From NCBI GenBank assembly GCA_937927725.1, contig CALBSE010000045.1, positions 7,923 to 71,922 on the forward strand: 64,000 nucleotides of DNA. Reading direction: 5' to 3'. The position numbers and the translations under genes are program-made. Positions 16,713 to 23,034 of the stretch are shown here, piece after piece (the first letter of the stretch is position 1; each line of letters begins with the position of its first letter). The notes beneath the pieces are model-generated. The model had not been told where the DNA came from. It ran no database searches and was given only the letters and a program-made list of their open reading frames with translations. This stretch comes from an uncultured Actinomycetes bacterium. GTDB taxonomy: Bacteria; Actinomycetota; Acidimicrobiia; Acidimicrobiales; Acidimicrobilacustridaceae.

Positions 16713-17042
16713 ATGAGCGACTTCACCACCACCGAAGAGCAAACTTTCGCAGTTTCGGACTCATGGACCTACGACTACACCGAGCAGTTTCCGACAGTGG
16801 TTGAGATTCCTTTCTCCGAAGACTTCATGCTCAACCTATTCGAGGCTGTCGCTGGAGACTGCGACAATTCGCGACTCGCCGATCTCGTGTCCTATGGAAT
16901 CGACCACTGGCTCGACGGAGTACAGGGCCGCAAAGTCGACATGACCGAAACCGTCGACGCTGAAGAGCTTCGGGAGCGCGTGTTTCGCATCTACTGGAAG
17001 TTTGTCGACCAACTCGGATTGAAAGAAGGTCGCCAACAATGA
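16713..17042 (+). CDS. small acidic protein of unknown function (element gene)
   Basis: 109 residues beginning 2 bases after the Xis-like stop, with AAGGCGG as a possible ribosome site inside that gene. It is strongly acidic and contains FMLNLFEAVAGDCDNSRL and DLVSYGIDHWLDGVQ, which look helical. No known domain was recognised. It overlaps the next gene by 4 bases (ATGA), so the two are translationally coupled. Confidence 0.6.
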   Translation: MSDFTTTEEQTFAVSDSWTYDYTEQFPTVVEIPFSEDFMLNLFEAVAGDCDNSRLADLVSYGIDHWLDGVQGRKVDMTETVDAEELRERVFRIYWKFVDQLGLKEGRQQ

Positions 17043-17308
17043 GCGATTTCTCAAACGTCCGCGATCTCCGTTCGACACAAAAAGAACGTCCCGATCCTCA
17101 GACCAAAGAAGAGGCGACCTACTGGTTCTGGGCTGAAGCGATCGAGGACAGTGCACCACTGATCGGGATACTCAGTCAGGCCCGTTTTGCTCATCAAAGG
17201 CTTGACAATGACGACCAACTCTTCATTGCAAACCTGCTCGACTTGCTCTTCAAGATTCCCGAAGAGTTTCTCAAGTGGGAGCGAAAGCGCATCAGCGCAG
17301 CGTCTTGA
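17039..17308 (+). CDS. small protein of unknown function (element gene)
   Basis: 89 residues, start overlapping the previous stop. Its first residues MSDFSN echo the MSDFTT start of the preceding gene, but the rest differs. The body is helical and charged (EATYWFWAEAIEDSAPLIGIL, given in part; LFIANLLDLLFKIPEEFLKW). No motif was recognised. A hairpin right after it suggests that the first transcript segment ends here. Confidence 0.6.
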   Translation: MSDFSNVRDLRSTQKERPDPQTKEEATYWFWAEAIEDSAPLIGILSQARFAHQRLDNDDQLFIANLLDLLFKIPEEFLKWERKRISAAS

Positions 17309-17311
17309 TCT

Positions 17312-17361
17312 GAAGAGGCCGGGAACGACTACCTCCGCGGGTCTCAGTTCCTGGCCTCTTC
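17312..17361 (+). terminator. hairpin ending the first segment of the element's rightward operon
   Basis: A 15-bp stem GAAGAGGCCGGGAAC / GTTCCTGGCCTCTTC with a single G-T wobble pair and a 20-nt loop. It starts 3 bases after the stop codon at 17308. There is no U-tract, so it may be a weak terminator or an mRNA-stabilising hairpin. Confidence 0.55.
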
Positions 17362-17415
17362 GCTAACCCTCACCACCAACTAACCGAAACCCTCCCCGAA
17401 CGCATCGGAGTATGC

Positions 17416-17670
17416 GTGAACACAAAGAAAAGGACCGACCCGAAGGCCGGTCCCGAGACACTCACCACCACGCGAGAAGTCACCGCAGATTGTAGCGGTA
17501 ACGACACCACTCGCGAAAGGTGCAACACATGCGCAAACTGCGCGCTCATCGTTCGACTCGCTCGACGCGTCATCGGTCTGGAAAGACGACTACGCCGCGT
17601 CGAATCTCGCGTCGGTCACCTCGAGGCTGCACTCGAAGCACACCTCGCCGCGTGCGCGGAGGTGGAGTGA
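17416..17670 (+). CDS. small cysteine-motif / coiled-coil protein (element gene)
   Basis: 84 residues from a GTG with CGGAG 5-6 bases upstream. The middle has CNTCANC, a possible metal or redox site. The C-terminal half (RRLRRVESRVGHLEAALEAH) is a likely coiled coil, suggesting oligomerisation. Its stop shares a base with the start of the RepA-like gene (TGATG), so it is probably coupled to it. The function is not known. Confidence 0.5.
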   Translation: MNTKKRTDPKAGPETLTTTREVTADCSGNDTTRERCNTCANCALIVRLARRVIGLERRLRRVESRVGHLEAALEAHLAACAEVE

Positions 17671-18956
17671 TGACTCAGCGATGGACCACCAGTAAACGCG
17701 CAAGCGATCATGAGAACGACCTTCCGCCTCACCTATGGATCGACGATGGAGCGCAGCGACTCCTCTGGGGCTACATCTCGTGTACGAGCAGCAGTTCGCA
17801 CCTCCACATTCACCCCGACAGGCACTCCGTCCAAAGCGCAGCGTTGGAACTTGAGAGTCGCCTTCACTCGTTCGGATGGCTCGGAAATCCTCGAGAAGCG
17901 AATCCACATCTGGAGGCATGGATTCGCGACGTGTGGGATTCGGAGTTTCCGTCGATCGCGTACGTCGACACCTCGCCGCCCGTCGATCTCGCTCGAGCAA
18001 CGTCGCTCCGCGATTTCCTGAACGCTCCTCTCGCCGACAACGAAGGCGACTTCGTAATCGACGGCTGCCTTCGACGTGGAGAAGTCGTGATGATTACCGG
18101 CTACGAAGGACACGGAAAGACGACCTTCGTCCACCAGATCGCCGCCATGTGCGCCGCAGGCGTTCACCCATTCACGGGAGAGCCACACCACTCAATCGGG
18201 AACGTGCTCGTCGTCGACTGCGAGAGCACCAAGCAGCAGCTGCACGAGCGATGGCAGCGGTTCCGATCGGTTACCGATGCTCTCGCCAGTTCTGAAGATG
18301 CTCTCGACTGTCTGCACCTCATCGCGACATTTGGGGAGCCGATCGACTGGGACGAGGTTCGATGGGCCGTCGACGACTTCGCTCCCGATCTGATCGTCAT
18401 CGGTTCGCTCTATAAAGGTGCAGACGGAGAACTGGCGGAGGACGGATACTCGAGCGAACTTCAGCGTCGACTCGAAGGCATCGCGTCGAACGCTGGACTC
18501 ATCATCGAAACTCACACGCCACACGGAGACTTCGGACGACGACCACGCCGACCCTATGGCCACTCTTCGTGGCTCCGTTGGCCTGCGTTCGGATTCCATC
18601 TTGACAAGAGCGGAAAGATCACGCGCTGGCGTGAAGACCGAGCGGTGCGCGACTGGCCGAATGGATTCGAGCGCGGCGCACCGTGGCCGTGGATGCCCAC
18701 GACTGAAGTGGTCGACAACGAGAGCCCGACGAAGGAAGCGACCAACTACCGCGACGCGGTGCTCAAGTTCTTCACCGCTCACCGTGGCGAAGAGTTCACC
18801 AAGACCGCAGTCGCCGAACGCGTCTCGGGACGATCCTCAGCGATAGCGAAGATCGTTCAGCAACTCGCCTCCGAAGGACGACTTGAGCAGCGTCCCGGCG
18901 ACCGTCGATCGGTTCTCTACTCAATGCCGAAAGAGGTTCTCAATGACCTCATCTGA
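17670..18956 (+). CDS. RepA-like P-loop ATPase/helicase (AAA_25 type) with winged-helix C-terminus
   Basis: 428 residues from the ATG at 17670; the open frame to 17520 is upstream shadow. Walker A is GYEGHGKT at residues 144-151. NVLVVDCES near residue 180 and DLIVIGSLYKG near 240 are RecA-fold strands, and THTPHG follows. This pattern matches hexameric RepA/DnaB-like helicases used by small plasmids and phage satellites. The C-terminal ~80 residues (AVLKFFTAHRGEEFTKTAV, then AIAKIVQQLASEGRLEQRP) look like a winged helix. No primase motif is visible. Iteron-like repeats lie just downstream. Confidence 0.82.
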   Translation: MTQRWTTSKRASDHENDLPPHLWIDDGAQRLLWGYISCTSSSSHLHIHPDRHSVQSAALELESRLHSFGWLGNPREANPHLEAWIRDVWDSEFPSIAYVDTSPPVDLARATSLRDFLNAPLADNEGDFVIDGCLRRGEVVMITGYEGHGKTTFVHQIAAMCAAGVHPFTGEPHHSIGNVLVVDCESTKQQLHERWQRFRSVTDALASSEDALDCLHLIATFGEPIDWDEVRWAVDDFAPDLIVIGSLYKGADGELAEDGYSSELQRRLEGIASNAGLIIETHTPHGDFGRRPRRPYGHSSWLRWPAFGFHLDKSGKITRWREDRAVRDWPNGFERGAPWPWMPTTEVVDNESPTKEATNYRDAVLKFFTAHRGEEFTKTAVAERVSGRSSAIAKIVQQLASEGRLEQRPGDRRSVLYSMPKEVLNDLI

Positions 18957-19314
18957 GCAACGAATCGAGAACGTCCCAGCCGTCCCACATAACGTCCCGG
19001 ACGGCTGGGACGTTTCGCCGGACTACCTCGAATCCGAAACGTCCCAGCCGTCCCGCCGCTTAGTAATAAGCGGAGGACGGACGGGACGGACGGATGGAGT
19101 CCCACGAATGGGAGTTACTGACCACTCCCGACCAACTCGGGACGTTCACAAGGTGGACTTTCCTCACGTTCTGCTCTCCGCTAACGAGGCGAGCCAACTC
19201 CTGCGCCTCGTCACTCAATCGCGACCGATGGACTGCGGACAGATGGAACTGGTCTCAAACCTTGCGCGCCACGTCGCCGCTGCTCGAGGGATCGAGGTTC
19301 GTCATGGCTCGTAG
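18943..19314 (+). CDS. small protein overlapping the candidate replication origin
   Basis: 123 residues from the ATG at 18943, overlapping the RepA-like gene by 14 bases, with AGAGG upstream. Its first third is encoded by the GTCCC-rich inverted repeats, giving a repetitive VPAVP / SQPSRR / GRTGRTDG sequence. That part may be constrained by DNA rather than protein function. The C-terminal half (HVLLSANEASQLLRLVTQS, then MELVSNLARHVAAARG) looks like a genuine helical protein. The function is unknown. Confidence 0.5.
   Translation: MTSSEQRIENVPAVPHNVPDGWDVSPDYLESETSQPSRRLVISGGRTGRTDGVPRMGVTDHSRPTRDVHKVDFPHVLLSANEASQLLRLVTQSRPMDCGQMELVSNLARHVAAARGIEVRHGS
18970..19093. repeat. iteron-like inverted repeats, candidate replication origin
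   Basis: AACGTCCCAGCCGTCC (18970-18985) and its exact complement GGACGGCTGGGACGTT (18999-19014) form a 16-bp inverted repeat. Between them lies another AACGTCCC (18991-18998). A third copy AACGTCCCAGCCGTCC is at 19038-19053, followed by a small palindrome CCGCTTA/TAAGCGG (19056-19073) and GGACGGACGGGACGG. The position directly after a RepA-like helicase gene fits a replication origin; this is inference. Confidence 0.5.
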
Positions 19315-19417
19315 TCACACAAAGAAGCGCAAGAACGAACGACGACGCGCGCGCGTTCAGCAACTGCGACGAGCCGAACGGCTCGAGGCCCAACAGAACC
19401 GGAAGAAGAAGCGATGA
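19304..19417 (+). CDS. very small basic protein (element gene)
   Basis: 37 residues, about half of them Arg or Lys (MARSHTKKRKNERRRARVQ start), with GAGG 7 bases upstream. It overlaps the previous gene by 11 bases and the next ORF by 4. It could bind nucleic acid. Because of its size and composition it may also be spurious; the overlap pattern is the main support. Confidence 0.4.
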   Translation: MARSHTKKRKNERRRARVQQLRRAERLEAQQNRKKKR

Positions 19418-19560
19418 AGCACAACGACAAACGATCGAAGATTTCCGCAAGTGAAGCGTCAGCGGTGCCCGCGAATAGGCTTCTCTGCTTGTCCAGTCCC
19501 CCGGTCTGGATTGTGCAGGATTCGCGCGAAACCGCGTCAGGTTGCCTCGTATGGCTCTGA
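19414..19560 (+). CDS. possible small ORF before the small terminase
   Basis: 48 residues (MKHNDKRSKISASEAS start), beginning with an ATGA overlap on the preceding basic ORF and ending 10 bases into the small terminase gene. No domain was recognised. HNH endonucleases often occupy this place in phage genomes, but no HNH motif is present in any frame here. Support is only positional. Confidence 0.25.
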   Translation: MKHNDKRSKISASEASAVPANRLLCLSSPPVWIVQDSRETASGCLVWL

Positions 19561-19904
19561 AACCTGTCCGAACGCTTCCATCTCTGCCAGAACCGCCAGA
19601 ACACCTCTCAGGCGATCCTGCGCGACTCTGGCGCGACACCGTGGCCGAGTTTGATCTCGAGGCTCACCAGATCGCGCTGCTCGGTGCCGCGTGCGACGCG
19701 TTGGCTCGGATGCTCGAGGCGCGCGATCTCGTGAACGTGCAGGGCCCGGTCGTCACCGACTCTCGAGGAGGCGTGAAGGCTCACCCAGCGGTAGCGATCG
19801 AACGTGACTCGCGACTCGGCTTCGCTCGCTTGATCCGTGAACTCGCTCTCGACGTTCCCGTTCCCGACACTCGTCCCGTTCGTCGCGGGGGTCAGGTCTC
19901 TTGA
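19551..19904 (+). CDS. P27-family phage small terminase subunit
   Basis: 117 residues from the ATG at 19551; a TTG at 19542 is possible. The N-terminus has the LPEPPEHLSGDPARLWRDTV pattern, and the C-terminal region GGVKAHPAVAIERDSRLGF, then RLIRELALD, is the usual end of P27-like small terminases. These proteins recognise the packaging site and guide the large terminase. No large terminase gene follows, so packaging would need a helper's motor. Confidence 0.82.
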   Translation: MALKPVRTLPSLPEPPEHLSGDPARLWRDTVAEFDLEAHQIALLGAACDALARMLEARDLVNVQGPVVTDSRGGVKAHPAVAIERDSRLGFARLIRELALDVPVPDTRPVRRGGQVS

Positions 19905-20218
19905 ATCGTCGACGCATCACCGCACAACGACGCGCAGTCGATCCTCGAGAGCGGACTCGAGTTCGTATGGCGACGATCCGTCGCCTTGAGTACGGGCCGA
20001 CGCTTCCGGACGATCTCGACGCTGCACTCGAGGAGAACCTCTACTGGATTCTGCGAAACCGAAAGTTCCTCCGAAAGGTGGAACTCGAAGAGACCGGAGT
20101 CTCGAGGAATTGGGAGCCGTTCGTCTTCCGCGTTCACCCTGAGCTCGATCCCACGAAAGGAGTCGACGAAGGATGGCAACGACACGCCGCAAGAACACCG
20201 CGCGCCGCTTCGGAATGA
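19901..20218 (+). CDS. unknown protein related to its downstream neighbour (element gene)
   Basis: 105 residues from a TTG that overlaps the TerS stop (TTGA). The N-terminus is Arg-rich. The core LDAALEENLYWILRNRKFLR followed by WEPFVFRVHPELDP resembles the next gene's ENLDWLREKRD and DPWILHTFPQLRD in order and spacing, so the two may be diverged duplicates. No known family was recognised. In this position one would expect packaging or head functions. Confidence 0.5.
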   Translation: MNRRRITAQRRAVDPRERTRVRMATIRRLEYGPTLPDDLDAALEENLYWILRNRKFLRKVELEETGVSRNWEPFVFRVHPELDPTKGVDEGWQRHAARTPRAASE

Positions 20219-20436
20219 GTTCGTTCGATGCGTTCCTCGCTCGCTTCGGACTCATCGCCGGACCGAATCGACCCTCGATCGAGAACGCACTCCCGAAACG
20301 ATCCGACGAACTCCTGGACTTCGCACGAGAGAACCTCGACTGGTTGCGCGAGAAACGCGACGCGCACGAAGCGAACGGACGGAAGTTCGATCCGTGGATT
20401 CTTCACACGTTCCCGCAACTGCGCGACGAGTTGTGA
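20173..20436 (+). CDS. unknown protein, possible paralogue of the preceding gene
   Basis: 87 residues, overlapping the preceding gene by 46 bases in another frame, with AAAGGAG 10 bases upstream. The sequence is rich in Arg at the N-terminus and helical after that (SDELLDFARENLDWLREKRD). It ends in DPWILHTFPQLRDEL, matching PFVFRVHPEL of its neighbour. The function is unknown. It is the last gene before the 256-base spacer upstream of the capsid gene. Confidence 0.55.
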   Translation: MATTRRKNTARRFGMSSFDAFLARFGLIAGPNRPSIENALPKRSDELLDFARENLDWLREKRDAHEANGRKFDPWILHTFPQLRDEL

Positions 20437-20692
20437 GGTCGCGCCTTGTCGCACTCATCGCGTACAATGAACACACAACTTCACACGGCTCACGATTCGA
20501 CACCTCGGAGCCTCGAGACCACCACCGTGGATCGGAGCACGACTCCGCACGGTCGCCGGGCGAGGACGAGATCGAGTCGGGAAGTCTGGCCCGAGTGTCG
20601 GAGCACGACTCCGCTCGGATTACCAAGACAACGCCTCCGCTCCGATCAGGACCGCTCACGCGGTCCCGGTCAACGATCCGCAAGGAGTAGCG
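20437..20692 (+). other. repeat-rich spacer upstream of the capsid gene
   Basis: I see no convincing gene in this 256-base stretch. It holds two copies of CGGAGCACGACTCCGC (20533-20548 and 20599-20614), each a small hairpin with a CACGA loop. A third hairpin GGACCG/CGGTCC (20649-20666) lies just before the capsid ribosome site AAGGAG (20683-20688). A TACAAT at 20463-20468 could be a -10 box but has no good -35 box at normal spacing. Candidate roles are late promoter control, attenuation or packaging-site recognition. Confidence 0.45.
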
Positions 20693-22186
20693 ATGGCCCG
20701 CGTCATCACTAGAAAGAAACTCGACGAACTTCGTCGAAGCCTCCTCGAGCGACTCAAGCGCGGAGCGAACGCCTGCGACCTCTTCGATGAGGCGCAGGAG
20801 ATCCGCTCCGAGATGCAGAACGCGCTCGAGTCGATCGTCGATGAATGCCAACTCGAAGCGCGCGACACGTTGCGCCCTTCGGAGGCTCGAGAGTTCGCAG
20901 AACTCCGAGACGGCATCTCGACACTCGATCCCGTCGTGGCTCATCTCAAAGATGCAGCACTTCGCCAAGAAGGACGACACCCCGACCAACTCGCCGCACT
21001 TCGAGCCGCTTCCCAACGTGAAGCCGACGAAGCGCGCGCCAACTTCCCACAAGGAGAAAACAACGTGACCACTTCACGTCTCACCGTCACGAGCGAACCG
21101 ACCACCTACGGTCCAGAGTCTCGTCACTCGTACTTCCACGATCTCGCAACTCGTCAGACTGGCGACAGTGCAGCTGCTCGACGCCTCGAGCGTCACGCCG
21201 CAGAGATCGCTACCGATGCACCTCGAGAGGTGCGCGCAATGAGCACCGCCGACGGCTCAGGTTCCGAGTGGGTGCCACCGATGTGGCTGCTCTCGCAGTA
21301 CGCCGGTCTCGCTCGTCCCGGTCGCGTTACTGCGGACCTGTTCCGTACTCAGCAACTCCCCCCAGGAACTGACTCGATCAACGTTCCTCGAGTGACTCAA
21401 GGTGTCGCGGTATCTGCTCAGTCTTCGCAGAACACCGTGCTCGTCTCTCAGGACATGACGACCGACACCGTGACCGCAGCGGTCAACACCTACGGCGGCT
21501 ACGTCGACGTGAGCGTTCAACTCTTCGAGCAGTCACCGATCGCAGGTGGACTCGATCAGGTCATCTTCAATGACCTCGTGCGCGCGCACGCTCAGACGAT
21601 CAACGGCGCTTGTCTCTACGGTTCGGGTGCGAATGGTCAGATCGAGGGAATCTTCACCAACACTTCGACGACCGCGATTACCTACACCGCAACGAGTCCG
21701 ACTGCTGGCGGTTTGTATTCCGCTCTCGCCAGCGCGATCTCGTCGGTGAGCACCTCACGGTACGAACCGCCGACTGCAGTCGTGATGCATCCTCGCCGCT
21801 GGGCGTGGCTCATGGCGCAGACCGACACGACCGGACGACCACTCGTCGTCCCGACTGCCGATCTCAATCAGTCCGTGAACGCTCTCGCACCTGCCGACGA
21901 CTACGGCTTCACCGCTCCAGTCGGCCGTCTGCATGGCCTCCCGGTCTGGCTTGATCCGATGATCCCGACAACGACGAACACGAATCAGGATCGAATCATC
22001 GTCGCGAAGTTCTCGGACGCGTTCGCCTACGAAGGCGGCGTGAAGACTGAAGTCTTCCGCGAGCCGCTCTCGAGTTCGCTCGGTCTTCGCTTCCGTCTGT
22101 ACTCGTACTTCGCGAGCACCGGACCGAAGCGCTATCCGGGATCGTTTGCGATCATCGGCGGCACTGGCCTCGCGGCCACCGTCTAG
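20693..22186 (+). CDS. HK97-fold major capsid protein with N-terminal scaffold-like (delta) domain
   Basis: 497 residues with AAGGAG before the ATG. Residues ~1-120 are highly charged and helical (KKLDELRRSLLERLKRG, then EAREFAELRDGISTLDPVV), like the delta domain of HK97-type capsids. From ~165 on the sequence follows the phage capsid pattern: SGSEWVPPMWLLSQYA, NTYGGYVDVSVQLFEQSP, CLYGSGANGQIEGIFTN, VVMHPRRWAWL, AFAYEGGVKTEVFREP and a C-terminal LGLRFRLYSYFA. No protease gene adjoins it, though the delta domain would normally be cleaved. It is the key evidence that the element can build its own shell. Confidence 0.88.
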   Translation: MARVITRKKLDELRRSLLERLKRGANACDLFDEAQEIRSEMQNALESIVDECQLEARDTLRPSEAREFAELRDGISTLDPVVAHLKDAALRQEGRHPDQLAALRAASQREADEARANFPQGENNVTTSRLTVTSEPTTYGPESRHSYFHDLATRQTGDSAAARRLERHAAEIATDAPREVRAMSTADGSGSEWVPPMWLLSQYAGLARPGRVTADLFRTQQLPPGTDSINVPRVTQGVAVSAQSSQNTVLVSQDMTTDTVTAAVNTYGGYVDVSVQLFEQSPIAGGLDQVIFNDLVRAHAQTINGACLYGSGANGQIEGIFTNTSTTAITYTATSPTAGGLYSALASAISSVSTSRYEPPTAVVMHPRRWAWLMAQTDTTGRPLVVPTADLNQSVNALAPADDYGFTAPVGRLHGLPVWLDPMIPTTTNTNQDRIIVAKFSDAFAYEGGVKTEVFREPLSSSLGLRFRLYSYFASTGPKRYPGSFAIIGGTGLAATV

Positions 22187-22192
22187 CAATCT

Positions 22193-22421
22193 GCCTCGGC
22201 GCGTCCTTGATCCGCGCCGGGGCCGTTGCTCTCGACTTGTAACTCCATTTCCGAGTCGAGAGCACCTCGTCGACTGGCTGGCTTTTTCGTGATGGATTGG
22301 GACCAGCCGGTCGACGAACTTCTCGAGCACCTCGCCGCTAACCCTGCTCGCGGCGAGGTTGCTCGAACCCTCTAGCCGGGGACGAGACTCCCGCGTTGAG
22401 CGCCTCACTCGACGCGGGAGT
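22193..22421. repeat. run of five consecutive hairpins after the capsid gene
   Basis: Inverted repeats follow one another: GCCTCGGCGCG/CGCGCCGGGGC (22193-22223), GCTCTCGACT/AGTCGAGAGC (22228-22263), GTCGACTGGCTGG/CCAGCCGGTCGAC (22269-22315), CTCGCCGC/GCGGCGAG (22331-22357) and ACTCCCGCGT/ACGCGGGAGT (22387-22421). The first and third each have one wobble pair; the others are perfect. The last may terminate both convergent genes. A 27-codon ORF (22292-22375, MDWDQPVDELLEHLAANPAR start) overlaps the third and fourth but has no ribosome site. Confidence 0.65.
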
Positions 22422-22428
22422 TCTTGGC

Positions 22429-22674
22429 TTAGAAGTCGCCGAGTTCCTCGCCGAACACTCGCGCCGCCTGCGCCAGAGACAAGCACATTGCTGGATCGTC
22501 GCCCGCTGTCTCCGCTAGATCGACGAGAGCACGGAGACACCTTCGAGCCGTCTCGTCGGGATCGTCAGAACGAAACAACTCAAAGAGGATTCGAACGTAT
22601 CCGTCGAACTTCTCGTCGGAGGTTCCGGTCGGGAGATCGAGCGTCTTGAGTCCAGAGTCTTCGGTCGTGGTCAT
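22429..22674 (-). CDS. small acidic protein in the cargo position of the element
   Basis: 81 residues from the ATG at 22674, preceded by AAAGGCGG; the frame runs back to 22818 but has no better start. The sequence is acidic and helical (DEKFDGYVRILFELFRSDD, then ARRCLRALVDLAETAGDDP). It is the only gene between capsid and attR and the only leftward gene of the right half. In phage satellites this place often holds accessory or anti-phage genes, but nothing here identifies such a function. Confidence 0.6.
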   Translation of the reverse strand: MTTTEDSGLKTLDLPTGTSDEKFDGYVRILFELFRSDDPDETARRCLRALVDLAETAGDDPAMCLSLAQAARVFGEELGDF

Positions 22675-22757
22675 GGTGCCGCCTTTCGTTATGCGCCGAA
22701 CGCGCAAAGTAGCGCGCGACTGGTCGCGATGGAATAGGCCGAACGGACGTCTCGCCG

Positions 22758-22777
22758 GGTACACATTCGGGTACACA
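22758..22777 (+). repeat. paired GGTACACA repeats, candidate integrase arm sites (right)
   Basis: GGTACACA at 22758-22765 and 22770-22777, 12 bp apart, matching the pair at 14680-14698 near attL and in the same orientation. The sites lie about 110-127 bp inside attR. Interpretation as integrase arm sites is inferred from position and duplication at both ends. Confidence 0.55.
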
Positions 22778-22860
22778 TCGGGAGCGGCAAACGACCGCAA
22801 ACGTCGAGAATCGCTCACCTACCGAAACCGCTCCCCCGTTGGGATTCGTCAACTAGCGAG

Positions 22861-22880
22861 AGACGTTCGCAGACGTTGCC
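22861..22880 (+). repeat. AGACGTT direct repeats next to attR
   Basis: AGACGTTCGC and AGACGTTGCC lie head to tail with a 10-bp period, ending 4 bases before the attR core. A one-turn period beside an att core is a usual layout for excisionase sites; only two copies are seen, so this is tentative. Confidence 0.35.
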
Positions 22881-22884
22881 GACG

Positions 22885-22930
22885 CTTCACACGGCAGGGG
22901 TCGCTGGTTCGAGTCCAGTATCGCCCACTC
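22885..22930 (+). other. attR core (partial tRNA-Val copy)
   Basis: An exact copy of 14564-14609. It holds only the 3' part of tRNA-Val from the anticodon arm on; upstream bases do not continue the cloverleaf, so it is not a functional tRNA gene. Similarity to attL continues to 22953 with one mismatch. Confidence 0.93.
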
Positions 22931-22942
22931 AAGAAAACGTAG

Positions 22943-22972
22943 AGAGGGACCGCTCATCAGGGTGGTCCCTCT
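22943..22972 (+). terminator. original host terminator of tRNA-Val, displaced by integration
   Basis: A 9-bp stem AGAGGGACC / GGTCCCTCT with a 12-nt loop, followed by TGCGTTGC. It shares its left arm with the terminator at 14621-14651 but has a different loop, as expected if one is the chromosomal and the other the element version. Confidence 0.65.
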
Positions 22973-23034
22973 TGCGTTGCAAGGGCGTGAGGCTCTGATC
23001 CAAATGCGGTTCCGGCAACCGTTCACGTCTCGCT

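Larger units (their letters stand above)
14564..22930. mobile_element. integrated capsid-encoding phage-satellite-like element (8.3 kb)
   Basis: It is bounded by a 46-bp exact repeat of the tRNA-Val 3' end (14564-14609 and 22885-22930). Gene order: integrase and XRE repressor leftward; then rightward an AlpA/Xis-like HTH, small proteins, a RepA-like ATPase, more small proteins, P27-type TerS and HK97-type capsid; then one leftward gene at the right end. No large terminase, portal, protease, tail or lysis gene is present. All frames are intact and tightly packed. phiRv1/phiRv2-like elements and capsid-forming PICIs have similar size and content. Dependence on a helper phage is inferred, not shown. 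Confidence 0.85.

Noticed and set aside
20479..20489. CTTCACACGGC matching the first 11 bases of the att core
   Set aside because: Identity stops after 11 bases and no tRNA or arm sites adjoin; likely chance.
19986..20690. 234-codon rightward frame through the two small genes and the spacer
   Set aside because: Different frame from the two supported small proteins; the repeated SEHDSAR peptides simply reflect the DNA repeats.
20252..21052. 266-codon leftward frame spanning the spacer and the capsid N-terminus
   Set aside because: Opposes the capsid gene and owes its repeats to the duplicated hairpins; no start signal.
22292..22375. 27-codon ORF downstream of the capsid gene
   Set aside because: No ribosome site and it overlaps two hairpins; kept only as a remark in the hairpin entry.
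22885..22930. Second tRNA-Val gene
   Set aside because: Only the 3' portion is present; acceptor 5' strand and D-arm are missing, so it is the attR copy.
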